In this document: piece by piece, positions 16,428 to 25,924 of the stretch
How positions within the stretch are numbered: position 1 is the first letter of the stretch
Layout: each line of letters opens with the position of its first letter
Assembly (NCBI GenBank): GCA_964345395.1
Contig: CAYFRA010000006.1
Span: 1 to 47,849, forward strand
Reading direction: 5' to 3'
Source of the DNA: UPXZ01 sp964345395
GTDB lineage: Bacteria > Bacteroidota > Bacteroidia > Bacteroidales > Paludibacteraceae
Length of the DNA: 47,849 nucleotides
The notes under the pieces: model-generated
What the model saw: only the letters and a program-made list of their open reading frames with translations
Told to the model about the DNA's origin: nothing
Database searches by the model: none
Position numbers and translations under genes: made by a program

Positions 16428-17204
16428 ATGATGCAAGTAAAAGCAAAAAAATACTTGGGACAGCATTTCTTGATCAATCAAGAGATAGCGGATCGTATTG
16501 CTGCGAGTTTATCGTTGCATGAAGCAACGTCGGTACTTGAGATAGGTCCTGGCATGGGTATTCTTACCCAATATTTACTTCAAAATCCCTTTGCAAATCT
16601 TAAAGCAGTTGAAATTGATAGCGAATCTATTCGTTATCTCAACAAACATTTTCCCAAATTAGATGTGATAGAGGGTGATTTTCTCGAAATGGATATATCT
16701 GAATTGTATCAAGGCAAATTTCATTTGATAGGCAATTTTCCTTATAATATATCAAGTCAGATATTTTTTAAAGTGTTGGATTATAAAGAGCAAATACCTG
16801 TGGTGGTGGGAATGCTACAAAAAGAAGTAGCAGAAAGATTGACATCAAAGCCAGGTAAAAAAGCTTATGGAATTTTAAGTGTATTACTTCAAGCCTATTA
16901 TTCTGCCGAATACTTGTTCACGGTGTCAGAACAAGAATTCGACCCTCCTCCTAAGGTCATGTCGGCTGTTGTTCGCTTTACCAGAAACGAAGTAGAGAAG
17001 CTTGATTGTAATGAGCAGTTATTTCGGACGGTGGTGAAAACAGCCTTTAATCAGAGACGTAAAACTTTGCGTAATTCATTAAAACAACTACTTCCTCAGG
17101 ATAGGAATGTTATTGACAATGAGTTGTTTGACAAGAGACCCGAACAGTTGGGGGTTGATAAATTTGTTGATATTACAAATTTGATTGAAAAATATTCAAA
17201 ATGA
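16428..17204 (+). CDS. rsmA: 16S rRNA dimethyladenosine methyltransferase (RsmA/KsgA)
   Basis: The enzyme dimethylates two adjacent adenosines in helix 45 near the 3' end of 16S rRNA, late in small-subunit assembly, using S-adenosylmethionine. The 258-residue protein has KKYLGQHFLINQ at the N-terminus, the SAM-binding VLEIGPGMGILTQYLL, the acidic GDFLEMD, and IGNFPYNISSQI, the adenine-methylase catalytic motif (NxPY, here NFPY). Two ATG codons are adjacent (16428 and 16431). A 148-bp gap separates it from mgtE. Confidence 0.95.
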   Translation: MMQVKAKKYLGQHFLINQEIADRIAASLSLHEATSVLEIGPGMGILTQYLLQNPFANLKAVEIDSESIRYLNKHFPKLDVIEGDFLEMDISELYQGKFHLIGNFPYNISSQIFFKVLDYKEQIPVVVGMLQKEVAERLTSKPGKKAYGILSVLLQAYYSAEYLFTVSEQEFDPPPKVMSAVVRFTRNEVEKLDCNEQLFRTVVKTAFNQRRKTLRNSLKQLLPQDRNVIDNELFDKRPEQLGVDKFVDITNLIEKYSK

Positions 17205-17352
17205 TATTTTTTCATAAGAATTGAAATTCTTTCTTTGCAAAGTATGTCAGCTTGTGATTGGAAATAATTTAATCACGAAAAACAAAATCAATTTATGTAA
17301 TCAGGATATGCAACAAAGTTGATTATCCAAAAAATAAATAGGAGACCAAAGT

Positions 17353-18684
17353 ATGACAAAATTCACTTATGGTGAACTCAATAAGCTTCACCCACACGAT
17401 ATAGCACAAAAAATTATTGCACTGCCCGATGAGGAGCATGTGATGGCATTTATGACTTTGCCTGGAAAAATTAAGAGTGATGTGTTCAGTTATTTGACCT
17501 GGGATTTGAAAGAGCAGATACTCACATCACTTGGGACTTATGAAATTGCTGATATATTGAAATCGATGACTCCTGACGATAGGACAGCAGTTTTTGAAGA
17601 TTTTCCAGATACAATAGTAAAAGATGCAGTAAATTTGTTGCCAGCCGAAGAGCGTCGAATAGCAATGGAATTGATTGGCTATGATGAAGATTCGGTAGGA
17701 CGGATTATGACTCCACATTACATTCAAGTCCATCCAGATTGGAGTGTAAAACGCACCTTGCAACACATTAAGAAAAATGGACAAAGGGCTGAAACGCTTA
17801 ACTATATCTATGTCGTGGATAAACAACAAAAGTTGATTAATGACGTAAGAATTGGCGTGATTTTGATGGCAGATGAAGACGAGTTGATTTCAAAATTGAT
17901 GGGTAAATCTTTTATGGCGATAAAAACCATTCAAACTCGTGAAGAAGCCATTGAGATATTCCAGCAATATGACCGTTCTGCATTGCCCGTTATTTCAGAT
18001 TCGGGTGTTTTGGTAGGGATTGTTACAGCGGACGACATTTTTGATGAGGTAGAGAAACGAGATACTGAAGACATTCAAAAGTTCGGGGGGGTTGAAGCAT
18101 TAGATATGCCATATATGAGCACTGACCTTCTCACTATGGTAAGAAAGCGTGCAGGTTGGTTGGTGGTTCTGTTTTTAGGTGAAATGCTTACTGCTTCTGC
18201 AATGAGCTACTATGATGATGAGATAGGAAAAGCGGTAGTTTTAGCACTTTTTGTTCCTTTGGTAATTTCGAGTGGAGGTAACTCTGGTTCGCAAGCGGCA
18301 ACCTTGATTATTCGTGCATTGGCTATTCAGGAACTGTCAATCAAAGATTGGTGGTATGTAATGCGTCGTGAGATTTTATCAGGTTTTATGTTGGGTTCGA
18401 TCTTAGCGGTTGTTGGTATGACTCGTATTACAATATGGCAACAAGCAGGACTTTATGATTATGGAGAATATTGGTTCTGGATTGCATTAACCATTGGGAT
18501 TTCACTGATATTTATTGTCCTTTGGGGTACTTTGACGGGCTCTATGATACCCATTATATTGAAGAAATTGAAAATGGACCCAGCAACATCATCAGCTCCC
18601 TTTGTGGCTACATTAGTTGACGTAACAGGGTTAATTATTTACTTCTCGATTGCAGCTTTATTGCTGACAGGGAAGTTATTGTAA
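17353..18684 (+). CDS. mgtE: Magnesium transporter MgtE
   Basis: MgtE is a Mg2+-gated Mg2+ channel of the inner membrane. The 443-residue protein has the N-terminal superhelical domain (about 5-125, with MTPDDRTAVFEDFP), a pair of CBS domains (about 130-255, with GRIMTPHYIQVHPDWSV and SALPVISDSGVLVGIVTADD), and five C-terminal membrane helices (about 275-440) with the conserved ISSGGNSGSQAATLIIRALA near residue 305 that lines the pore in the family. AGGAGA lies 8 bp before the ATG as a possible ribosome binding site. A strong hairpin terminator follows. Confidence 0.94.
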   Translation: MTKFTYGELNKLHPHDIAQKIIALPDEEHVMAFMTLPGKIKSDVFSYLTWDLKEQILTSLGTYEIADILKSMTPDDRTAVFEDFPDTIVKDAVNLLPAEERRIAMELIGYDEDSVGRIMTPHYIQVHPDWSVKRTLQHIKKNGQRAETLNYIYVVDKQQKLINDVRIGVILMADEDELISKLMGKSFMAIKTIQTREEAIEIFQQYDRSALPVISDSGVLVGIVTADDIFDEVEKRDTEDIQKFGGVEALDMPYMSTDLLTMVRKRAGWLVVLFLGEMLTASAMSYYDDEIGKAVVLALFVPLVISSGGNSGSQAATLIIRALAIQELSIKDWWYVMRREILSGFMLGSILAVVGMTRITIWQQAGLYDYGEYWFWIALTIGISLIFIVLWGTLTGSMIPIILKKLKMDPATSSAPFVATLVDVTGLIIYFSIAALLLTGKLL

Positions 18685-18704
18685 AGTAATATACAAATAA
18701 AAAT

Positions 18705-18743
18705 AAAACGCCTATATCAAAAAAAGATGTAGGCGTTTTTTTT
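18705..18743. terminator. Terminator after mgtE
   Basis: AAAACGCCTATATC (18705-18718) pairs with GATGTAGGCGTTTT (18726-18739) over a 7-nt A loop and runs into a T-tract. It also lies just past the end of the convergent GH13 gene, where the A-rich left arm can serve that strand. Confidence 0.88.
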
Positions 18744-18759
18744 ATTGTTAGTTTACAAA

Positions 18760-21480
18760 TTATCTCTTTATAAATCGTTCTTGTTTTGTGGTTTCTTCAT
18801 TTTCGTATGTTATGATATAGATACCACTTGATAGTTCAGAAACATCTATTTCTTTCGTATTGCTCCTTTCAATTAATCTTGAACCTTTGGTATCATAAAT
18901 GTTTATTGAAGTGATATCTGAAGAGCTTTTTATCCAAATCTTGTCATCTACAATGTTTGGGTAAATATGAAATTCGCTATCAACATTGTTATCATCTACA
19001 ATAGAGTTGTCATCCACTTTTTTATTGGTGTATATACGTAGTTCGCCAGGATTCATCGAAATGGTCATCGAGGTACTGCTTACGTCAATCACATCACCGC
19101 TGATTAGCTCATACCAAGTGCCTGTATGTTGAAAATTTGGAGTAGCAGTGATGGTTGTATTGGCATCAAAATTACCAAGCATAACCATATTTAGGTCGCT
19201 ATGCGTAACTGAGATTCTTTTTCCAGCCGTCCAGTCAGATGAGCCAACATTTAATTTATAGCTACCCTCTGTAAATACTTTGGGAAACTTTCTTTTTAGA
19301 TTGATAGCTTTTGCAGATTGCTCATATGCTTTCTTTCTATGAGGCAAATTTAACCAAGTAAATGCAGGTGGTTTGGCATTGGTTCGTCCTCCAAAATCGT
19401 CAATGGAGTAATCAAAACCTAACTCACCAAATTGCCAAATCATCTTTGGGCCTGGAGTAAGAACTGAAAATGCAATAACTAAAGGAACACGTCCGATTCT
19501 AACAATTGAATCTGTTTTGACAACACCATTTCCATAAGTTTTTGCTTTGAAAAAAATACGCTCCTCGTCGTGGCTCTCTGCATATCCTACCCATCTGCGG
19601 GGAGACGAGTTCATACCATTAAAGTTTGCTTCATTAGCCCAGCCCATTGCTGCTTCGCTGTATGCGTGATTTATATTTCTCCACAAATACATTCCTTCTG
19701 ATGCCAAAGTTGTCTCTTCGCTTCCACCCACAAAATGCTCTAAAATAAAGAGTGCATCGGGGTTTGTTTCAATTACGGATTGGTAATATTCTTTTAGATA
19801 ATCCACACGGCTTTGGTCAAACTTGCCTTCCGTTCCACTGTTTTGTGTGAAACCTTTGGTTAAGTCCATCCGATAACCATCTACTTTATACTCCTCCAAC
19901 CAATATCTGAGCACATCTTTGAAATACTCTCGCGTGGGTTTGTAACTGTGATTAAAATCGTTGAAAACACTAAACTGATGAGGTGCTGTAGGGTTCATCC
20001 AGGGGTTGTTGGTGGCAGGTCTGTTTTTGCTACCATCCCAAAAGAGCATAGCAAAAGGACTATTGCCTGTAGCGTGATTGAAAACCATATCCAATATCAC
20101 TGCCATATCTCGTTTGTGACACTCATCAATAAACTTTTTGTACATTTCGGGTGTACCATAAGCTTTATCGGGAGCAAAAAACAGACTTGGATTATAACCC
20201 CAACTGTCATTTCCGTCAAACTCTTGGATTGGCAATAACTCAATCGCTGTTACTCCCAGCTCTTTCAAATAGTCTAACTTATCAATTGCAGCTTCTAATG
20301 TTCTTTCAGGTGTGAAGTCACGAAGAAGTAACTCATAAATTACTAAATTCTCAGGATGCTCGATCTTGAAATTTTTCACTTCCCAGTTGTAGTCATCTTT
20401 ATTGCTTTGTAGGGTGGCTACCAATCCGGTTGTTTTTCCTTCTGGATATTCTGGGATATTGGGATAAATCACTCTTTTTTCATTGATCCACTTGTCGTTC
20501 CAAGGGTCGAGTACCAATTCGGTATATGGGTCAGTTATTCTGATTGTATTATCTACTAAGTATTGGAAACGATATAGCTTTTTAGGAGTTAAGTCATTGA
20601 TTGTTATCCACCAATATTCCCCATCTTTTTTCATCTGATAAGCGTTGCGTTGCACCCAGTTATTGAAGTCGCCAATCACAAAAACATTTTGTTTGTTAGG
20701 TGCATGTAGTATCAAAGTAGCTTGCTTTCCATCGGCGGAGTAGCTAATGCCATTTTTTAAGCCACTCGGACGCGGTTCGCTCACTACAGCTGCAGGTACA
20801 CAAACATTAACTGTGTCATATTTTACTTCATTTCCTGCAGTTGCTTTAGCAACCAATTGATAATCTATGGCTTGCGAATAGGTATAGCTGTAATCTAAAG
20901 TTTTAGTAGAATTGACTGTTTTGACACTATTGCCATTGATCAATAACTCCAAATTTGCTGTTTGTGAAGCGGTAATTTGAATGTTTTCTGTAGAGTTGAG
21001 CGTAGCAACTTTGTCTTTGTTTGGATTGCTAAAAGCTACATTGAAACCATCTTCATATACATCTATAAAGATATCTTGTCCGCCATCAGCTTTACCCTCT
21101 TTGGTTTTGTCGGCACTGCGAAACACAAAGGCTAACTGTTTTACTTTTTCGCCCGATTTTGTACCATAATATTCTTCAATGGTTGGACCAATAGTTAGTT
21201 TCCACTTGTTGTTGCCAAGCGGAACAAGTTTGTATTTGGCAGAGTTATCGCCCCAAGTGGGAGCATAGAGCCAGTTTCCCAAATTACTAACAACACCCGT
21301 ATGTGCATATACATCACCATTGAAATCCATCAGACCTTTGGTACCAAGCGATGCATCAAAAATAACATCAACAGAACCGCTGTTTTGAGTGAAGATAACA
21401 GGGTCTGTTGTAACTATCTGAGAATTTACAAATTGTATAAACAGGATTGTTGAGATAAAAATAAGTAATCTGTTTTTCAT
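18760..21480 (-). CDS. Secreted GH13 alpha-amylase family enzyme with T9SS sorting domain
   Basis: The 906-residue protein has a signal peptide (LLIFISTILFIQFVNS), N-terminal beta domains, an E-set/CBM48-like module with NVFVIGDFNNW near residue 275, and a GH13 barrel (about 390-740) with the four signature regions: DMVFNH, GYRMDLTKG (nucleophile Asp), ILEHF (acid/base Glu) and ESHDEER. The last about 75 residues (FHIYPNIVDDKIWI to QERFIKR) form a type IX secretion C-terminal sorting domain, so the enzyme is probably displayed on the surface or released. The start is placed at the ATG at 21480, directly before the signal peptide; the longer frame runs into the promoter region. It acts on starch-like alpha-glucans by family membership. 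Confidence 0.9.
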   Translation of the reverse strand: MKNRLLIFISTILFIQFVNSQIVTTDPVIFTQNSGSVDVIFDASLGTKGLMDFNGDVYAHTGVVSNLGNWLYAPTWGDNSAKYKLVPLGNNKWKLTIGPTIEEYYGTKSGEKVKQLAFVFRSADKTKEGKADGGQDIFIDVYEDGFNVAFSNPNKDKVATLNSTENIQITASQTANLELLINGNSVKTVNSTKTLDYSYTYSQAIDYQLVAKATAGNEVKYDTVNVCVPAAVVSEPRPSGLKNGISYSADGKQATLILHAPNKQNVFVIGDFNNWVQRNAYQMKKDGEYWWITINDLTPKKLYRFQYLVDNTIRITDPYTELVLDPWNDKWINEKRVIYPNIPEYPEGKTTGLVATLQSNKDDYNWEVKNFKIEHPENLVIYELLLRDFTPERTLEAAIDKLDYLKELGVTAIELLPIQEFDGNDSWGYNPSLFFAPDKAYGTPEMYKKFIDECHKRDMAVILDMVFNHATGNSPFAMLFWDGSKNRPATNNPWMNPTAPHQFSVFNDFNHSYKPTREYFKDVLRYWLEEYKVDGYRMDLTKGFTQNSGTEGKFDQSRVDYLKEYYQSVIETNPDALFILEHFVGGSEETTLASEGMYLWRNINHAYSEAAMGWANEANFNGMNSSPRRWVGYAESHDEERIFFKAKTYGNGVVKTDSIVRIGRVPLVIAFSVLTPGPKMIWQFGELGFDYSIDDFGGRTNAKPPAFTWLNLPHRKKAYEQSAKAINLKRKFPKVFTEGSYKLNVGSSDWTAGKRISVTHSDLNMVMLGNFDANTTITATPNFQHTGTWYELISGDVIDVSSTSMTISMNPGELRIYTNKKVDDNSIVDDNNVDSEFHIYPNIVDDKIWIKSSSDITSINIYDTKGSRLIERSNTKEIDVSELSSGIYIITYENEETTKQERFIKR

Positions 21481-21513
21481 ATGATAAATGAGTTTAATTG
21501 TAATGATTAATAG

Positions 21514-21521
21514 CAAATATA
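21514..21521 (-). promoter_or_regulatory. Putative -7 element of the GH13 gene
   Basis: Minus strand TATATTTG matches TAnnTTTG, 33 bp before the ATG at 21480. It supports that start over the upstream in-frame one at 21516. Confidence 0.55.
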
Positions 21522-21544
21522 CAATATAATATCAATTCATTAGG

Positions 21545-21552
21545 TATCTTTG
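21545..21552 (+). promoter_or_regulatory. Putative -7 element of the EamA permease gene
   Basis: TATCTTTG matches TAnnTTTG. Transcription would start near 21559, giving a leader of about 75 nt before the ATG at 21635. Confidence 0.5.
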
Positions 21553-21634
21553 TTGGCTGAAAATGAATAAGCTTGATAACAAACGTTTGCATTGCTCTTT
21601 TGTTTTTGCCCGAAATCAAATTTTTAATATTCAA

Positions 21635-22534
21635 ATGAAGCAAAACAATCACTCTTTGATCTATATTTTAATTGCTGTTTTAAGCTGGTCAACAGTAGCA
21701 TCAGCTTTCAAAATAGCCCTGCGAGAGGTTAACTATTTTGAGTTGTTGTTAATCTCTTCACTAACAGCATTGTTTGTTTTCTTTATTGTGCTGTTGTTGC
21801 AGGGCAAAATCAAGCTTTTATCAAAAATAGATGTGAAAGTTTGGTTTGGGTTTGCTCTGATTGGTTTGCTTAACCCCACAGCATACTATTTGGTTTTATT
21901 CAAATCTTACGCTCTTTTGCCTGCTCAAATAGCCCAGCCTATCAATTATTTCTGGCCTATCATATTGGTGGTTATGTTGGCAATTGTACTAAAAGAGAAA
22001 ATACAGAAATACAAATATATAGGTATGTTTGTCTCTTTTGTGGGTGTAGTTTTGATATCATTTGGTGCTGAATCTTTATCGGGTGTGAAATTATCGAAAA
22101 TGGGGATACTGTTAGCATTTCTTAGTGCTTTTTTATGGGCAAGTTTCTGGATTGTCAACAGACGAAATCAAAAAATAGACTATGTCATTGCTCTATTCCT
22201 TAGTTTTCTATTTGGCTCTTTTTATCTTTTGCTTGCTTCATTGTTTGTGCCTGTTTCTATGTTATCAGCAAAAGCATTACTCTCCAGTGTCTATGTCGGT
22301 CTTTTTGAAATGGCTATTCCTTTTATCTTTTTTGGGATGGCATTGAGAAAAACCAATAACCCTGCATTGATCAATCAGCTTTGCTATTTATCTCCTTTTA
22401 TCTCTCTGTTTATAATCCATCTTGTTTTGGGCGAAACAATATACCCAACAACCTACTTGGGACTTCTGCTAATCATTTTGGGCATTCTGCTTAATGAGTG
22501 GATTGGTAAAAGGAGAGAGAAATCCAAATTGTAA
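21635..22534 (+). CDS. EamA/DMT family permease
   Basis: The 299-residue protein has ten predicted membrane helices in two EamA repeats, with ILIAVLSWSTVASAFKIAL at the N-terminus and a second repeat from about residue 150. Length is typical for drug/metabolite transporters. The ATG at 21635 is chosen because it directly precedes helix 1; an upstream in-frame ATG at 21563 would add 24 residues without family support. Substrate is not predictable. It is a single gene, and a weak stem (GATTTA at 22541-22546 with TAAATC at 22550-22555) lies after it. Confidence 0.85.
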   Translation: MKQNNHSLIYILIAVLSWSTVASAFKIALREVNYFELLLISSLTALFVFFIVLLLQGKIKLLSKIDVKVWFGFALIGLLNPTAYYLVLFKSYALLPAQIAQPINYFWPIILVVMLAIVLKEKIQKYKYIGMFVSFVGVVLISFGAESLSGVKLSKMGILLAFLSAFLWASFWIVNRRNQKIDYVIALFLSFLFGSFYLLLASLFVPVSMLSAKALLSSVYVGLFEMAIPFIFFGMALRKTNNPALINQLCYLSPFISLFIIHLVLGETIYPTTYLGLLLIILGILLNEWIGKRREKSKL

Positions 22535-22601
22535 CATAGCGATTTATAGTAAATCATTAGCTTGTTTTATCCTTTAAATCTTCTAAATGATTAAATGCTT
22601 G

Positions 22602-23381
22602 CTACTTTGAAGTGATATTATCCCTTACTTTTTTCAGAAAATCTTGAATAGCTTCGGTATCTTTGTTTTCAATGACACTCAAAAGGTAGCGAAGCTCTAA
22701 GCGGATTTGCTCTACTTGAGCGTGGGTGTAGGGATTGAATAAAATTTCTGAAAGCAGATAATCATCTTCAGCAAGAAGCCCTTTGGCTATATCCATATGC
22801 TTTTTGAATGTGGTGCCAGGCGCCTCAATCTGTTTCATCACCGAAGCAAAAACCAATGTAGATGCAAAAGGGATGGAAAGTGAGTAAGCGATGGTTTCGT
22901 CATGCTCTTCAAAGCTGTATTCAAATATTTGAAGGTGTAGAGATTGGTATAAGTCTTTAAAAAATGATTTACCTAAGTGGTCTGATTCGCTGATAATTAT
23001 GGCATTTTGAGAGCTTAAATTATCTAAAGTTGCAAATGTAGGACCAAACATAGGGTGGGTAGAAACATAGCGATATCCGCTTTTTTCATAATATTCTTTA
23101 AGCCCAGTTTTAACAGAAGCGATATCAGAAATAATACAAGATTTTGGGATATGAGGTACTATTTTCTCAAAAGCCTCAATCGTATATTTGAGTGTAACGC
23201 AGTTGATCAGCAGCTCTGGTTGAAACTCTTCAATCTCTTTGAGTTCTGTAAATCTGAGGGTGTTGAAAACAAAACGCAATTTGCTTGGGTCAGAGTCGTA
23301 TAGTGCAACTTGATGATCCATACAGAGCACATCGGTGAAGAAAGTGCCCATTTTACCTGCTCCAATAATTAAAATTTTCAT
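22602..23381 (-). CDS. Prephenate dehydrogenase (TyrA-type)
   Basis: The 259-residue protein begins with a Rossmann NAD(P)-binding motif (MKILIIGAGKMG), followed by CITDIASVK-like text (CIISDIASVKTGL near residue 95) and THPMFGPTFA near residue 115, which holds the conserved His and Gly-Pro of prephenate dehydrogenases. It oxidatively decarboxylates prephenate to 4-hydroxyphenylpyruvate in tyrosine synthesis. The start is placed at the ATG immediately before the Rossmann strand; the longer frame is upstream of the promoter element. No other aromatic gene is adjacent, although aroK lies elsewhere in the window. Confidence 0.85.
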   Translation of the reverse strand: MKILIIGAGKMGTFFTDVLCMDHQVALYDSDPSKLRFVFNTLRFTELKEIEEFQPELLINCVTLKYTIEAFEKIVPHIPKSCIISDIASVKTGLKEYYEKSGYRYVSTHPMFGPTFATLDNLSSQNAIIISESDHLGKSFFKDLYQSLHLQIFEYSFEEHDETIAYSLSIPFASTLVFASVMKQIEAPGTTFKKHMDIAKGLLAEDDYLLSEILFNPYTHAQVEQIRLELRYLLSVIENKDTEAIQDFLKKVRDNITSK

Positions 23382-23403
23382 TACTAATATCTTTTTTTCT
23401 TTG

Positions 23404-23411
23404 CAAAGGTA
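23404..23411 (-). promoter_or_regulatory. Putative -7 element of the prephenate dehydrogenase gene
   Basis: Minus strand TACCTTTG matches TAnnTTTG, 22 bp before the ATG at 23381, between it and the stop of the ampG-like gene. It implies separate transcription from ampG. Confidence 0.55.
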
Positions 23412-23486
23412 TATAAAATAGAACAAGATATTTGATTGCTCAAACATCTTGTCCCAAAAATTTCATTTATTTAGTAAAGCAGAGCA

Positions 23487-25358
23487 CTACGCCTCTACTT
23501 TTTTCTTTCCAAAGTTTTTGTCTATTTTCATAAATGGAATAATCAAAAGGGTCGGAATGGTACAAATCATTACAAAAATGAAGAAATGGCTATAACCAAT
23601 CAAATCTTGCAGCCAACCCGCCATCATACCGGGTAGCATCATTCCCAGAGCCATAAAACCAGTTGCGATGGCGTAATGAGCTGTTTTATGTTCACCATCA
23701 GAAAAATAAATCAAGTAGAGCATATAAGCCGTAAAGCCAAAGCCATAGCCAAATTGCTCAAATGCAATTGCCAAGTTGATTAAAAACATATTGTCAGGTG
23801 TAGCCATTGCTAAATATACATAAGCGGCATTGGGTAGTGTGATACTGAGTGCCATTGGCCATATCCAGTATTTCAAGCCTTTTCTCGATGCGGCTACCCC
23901 CCCTATAATTCCACCAAGTGTCAGTGCAATAATTCCAACCGTTCCATACACAAAACCTACTTGACCAGTAGTTAGTCCAAGTCCACCTACCTCACGTGAG
24001 TCTAATAAAAACGGTGATGCTAATTTAACCAACATAGCTTCGCTTAATCTGTAAAGCAACATAAATGCAAGAGCAAGTCCGATGCCTTTTTTCTGAAAGA
24101 ATGAAGAAAATGTTTTCCCAAACTGTTTCATTATTTCACTTGAAGGGTGCGATTGTGGAGCGTCAGATGCTGGTTTGGGAAGTATAAAGCGGTGATAAAT
24201 AAAAATCAGAATAAAAAATCCGGCTAAAATATAAAAGGTTATACTCCACGCCAATGGTAAATTTCCAGAAACAGCTGAAAGTGTTGCGGAAACTTCGTCA
24301 GTAAGTTTTCTGTCGATTTGAACCAAGAGATAGGCGGGTTTGTCCCAGTTATCTTCATTGAACACAAACCTTTCGCCACTTATCAATGAAATACTTTTAT
24401 CTCCACTTGAGAAGCGGGTATTCAATACCATCTCTTCGCCTGGCTTTGGTTTTGAGCTCAATGAAACAGCTATTAAACCAGCATTTCCTTGCAAATTGCC
24501 CGATAGTTGTTGGGTTTTCTTGCTTTCATTTTCTCCAAAGTTTTCTTTTATAAAGCTACCCAATGGCTCTGATACATTTTTTGCCCACCAAGATGTTTGG
24601 GTGTTTTCAACAGATGATGCAGTCGTCGTAACTTCTTTGTTAATAAAGCCATTGATTTCGTTTTGCTCCTTGGCAAAAGCTTTCAATTCGTTCAACTGTT
24701 CGCTACTGATGTTTTCAGTGCTGATAATTAACTTCTCAGGATATGAGTAGAAATAGACATCTCCATTTTCAGCAAAACTATTCTCAAAACTTGGAATATA
24801 AATCTCATTATTGATCGTATTGCTCGATTCTACTTCTATTTTCAGCGGTGTCGTTCCAGTCGAAACCTCTAATGCCCCCGCTAAAATAATCAAAAGCCCT
24901 TGACCGGTAATCATCGCTAATCGATAAAATGTGCTGCGTATCCCTACAAAAAAAGATTGTTGTGAGTCGTCTAAAGCAAGCATATAAAAACCATCGGCTG
25001 CTATATCGTGGGTGGCAGAGCTGAATGCCAATAACCAAAACACAGCTAATGTGGCTTGGAAAAAGAAAGGTGCGGGAATAAAAAATGCTACTCCGGCTAA
25101 GCCAGCCCCAATGAGCAATTGCATGCTAACAATCCACCAGCGTTTGGTTTTGATTAAATCCACAAAAGGACTCCAAAATGGTTTGATAACCCAAGGTAGG
25201 TAGAGCCAACTTGTGTATAAAGCAATGTCGGTGTTGGATATTCCAAGTCGTTTGTACATAATAACCGCAACAGTCATTACAATCACGTACGGTATTCCTT
25301 GAGCAAAATATAGGGTTGGAATCCAAGTCCAAGGCGTTTTTTTATTTTTGTCTTTCAT
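23487..25358 (-). CDS. ampG: AmpG-like muropeptide MFS permease with large periplasmic insert
   Basis: The N-terminal half carries AmpG hallmarks: LYFAQGIPY, LPWVIKPFWSPFVD near residue 54, and SSATHDIAADGFY near residue 113. AmpG imports GlcNAc-anhydroMurNAc (muropeptides) from periplasm to cytoplasm. At 623 residues it is much longer than E. coli AmpG (about 490). The extra sequence is a hydrophilic stretch of about 200 residues (164-368) between helices 5 and 6, a loop that faces the periplasm in the MFS topology. It lies divergent from the peptidoglycan-salvage operon, with the shared 566-bp region between, which strengthens the assignment. Activity toward muropeptides is inferred, not shown. 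Confidence 0.82.
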   Translation of the reverse strand: MKDKNKKTPWTWIPTLYFAQGIPYVIVMTVAVIMYKRLGISNTDIALYTSWLYLPWVIKPFWSPFVDLIKTKRWWIVSMQLLIGAGLAGVAFFIPAPFFFQATLAVFWLLAFSSATHDIAADGFYMLALDDSQQSFFVGIRSTFYRLAMITGQGLLIILAGALEVSTGTTPLKIEVESSNTINNEIYIPSFENSFAENGDVYFYSYPEKLIISTENISSEQLNELKAFAKEQNEINGFINKEVTTTASSVENTQTSWWAKNVSEPLGSFIKENFGENESKKTQQLSGNLQGNAGLIAVSLSSKPKPGEEMVLNTRFSSGDKSISLISGERFVFNEDNWDKPAYLLVQIDRKLTDEVSATLSAVSGNLPLAWSITFYILAGFFILIFIYHRFILPKPASDAPQSHPSSEIMKQFGKTFSSFFQKKGIGLALAFMLLYRLSEAMLVKLASPFLLDSREVGGLGLTTGQVGFVYGTVGIIALTLGGIIGGVAASRKGLKYWIWPMALSITLPNAAYVYLAMATPDNMFLINLAIAFEQFGYGFGFTAYMLYLIYFSDGEHKTAHYAIATGFMALGMMLPGMMAGWLQDLIGYSHFFIFVMICTIPTLLIIPFMKIDKNFGKKKVEA

Positions 25359-25414
25359 CGTAATATTTTTTAAAATAAATACTTATTCAGAACGGTGTTT
25401 TTAATTGAATGCTA

Positions 25415-25422
25415 CAAATTTA
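25415..25422 (-). promoter_or_regulatory. Putative -7 element of ampG
   Basis: Minus strand TAAATTTG matches TAnnTTTG, 56 bp before the ampG start codon; the -33 is unclear. Confidence 0.45.
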
Positions 25423-25889
25423 ATGAAACATTATCAAACAGCGAGTTTTATCTTGAATTTTTAATAATCTTCAAAAACATCTTTATTGATTTGACAAAAA
25501 GATGATATTTACAAGATATAAATATCGTATTGTTTGTTTGTCTAATTTGATGTAAAATTGTGTTTTATGTTGAAATCTATGTTTTCAAGCTTTAAATTAG
25601 ATGATTGATGGCTAAATACTATTTGTTATCGTGATAGCTTGTTATAAAGCATGTCTATTTTGTGTTGTTATATTTGAGTTTTAATTGGGTTTTTTCAAGA
25701 AAACAAGAAACTCGACTGTAAAACTTGTCTAAAAGGTATCTATTTCAATACACAAATTACAGATGTATTCTCTGAGCTTATTTCTTTGACAAAATGAAAT
25801 TAAATATCTGATAAAACACGCTTACTGTTAAATTACTACAAACCTGATAGTTAAATCTAAGGTTTTTTTTTTTTGAAAAGATTAAACTG

Positions 25890-25897
25890 TATTTTTG
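25890..25897 (+). promoter_or_regulatory. Putative -7 element of the peptidoglycan-salvage operon
   Basis: TATTTTTG matches TAnnTTTG. It overlaps the first possible TTG start of namZ1 at 25895, so translation must start further down, at the GTG at 25925. The -33 spacing is poor (TTTG only 14 nt upstream). Confidence 0.45.
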
Positions 25898-25924
25898 TTG
25901 AAGTTAATTATAAAAATACTATTC

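Larger units (their letters stand above)
25359..25924. other. Divergent regulatory region between ampG and the salvage operon
   Basis: No gene is seen in these 566 bp of AT-rich DNA. Candidate promoter elements are TAAATTTG on the minus strand (25415-25422, for ampG), and on the plus strand TATATTTG at 25669-25676 and TATTTTTG at 25890-25897. The long stretch could hold regulator sites or a leader RNA; no clear hairpin or dyad was found. Confidence 0.5.

Noticed and set aside
17254..17276. Possible riboswitch or hairpin before mgtE
   Set aside because: Only a 6-bp stem (GTGATT/AATCAC) is present, with no resemblance to known magnesium riboswitches.
22541..22555. Terminator after the EamA permease gene
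   Set aside because: The 6-bp AT-rich stem with a 3-nt loop lacks a proper T-tract; kept only as a remark in the gene entry.
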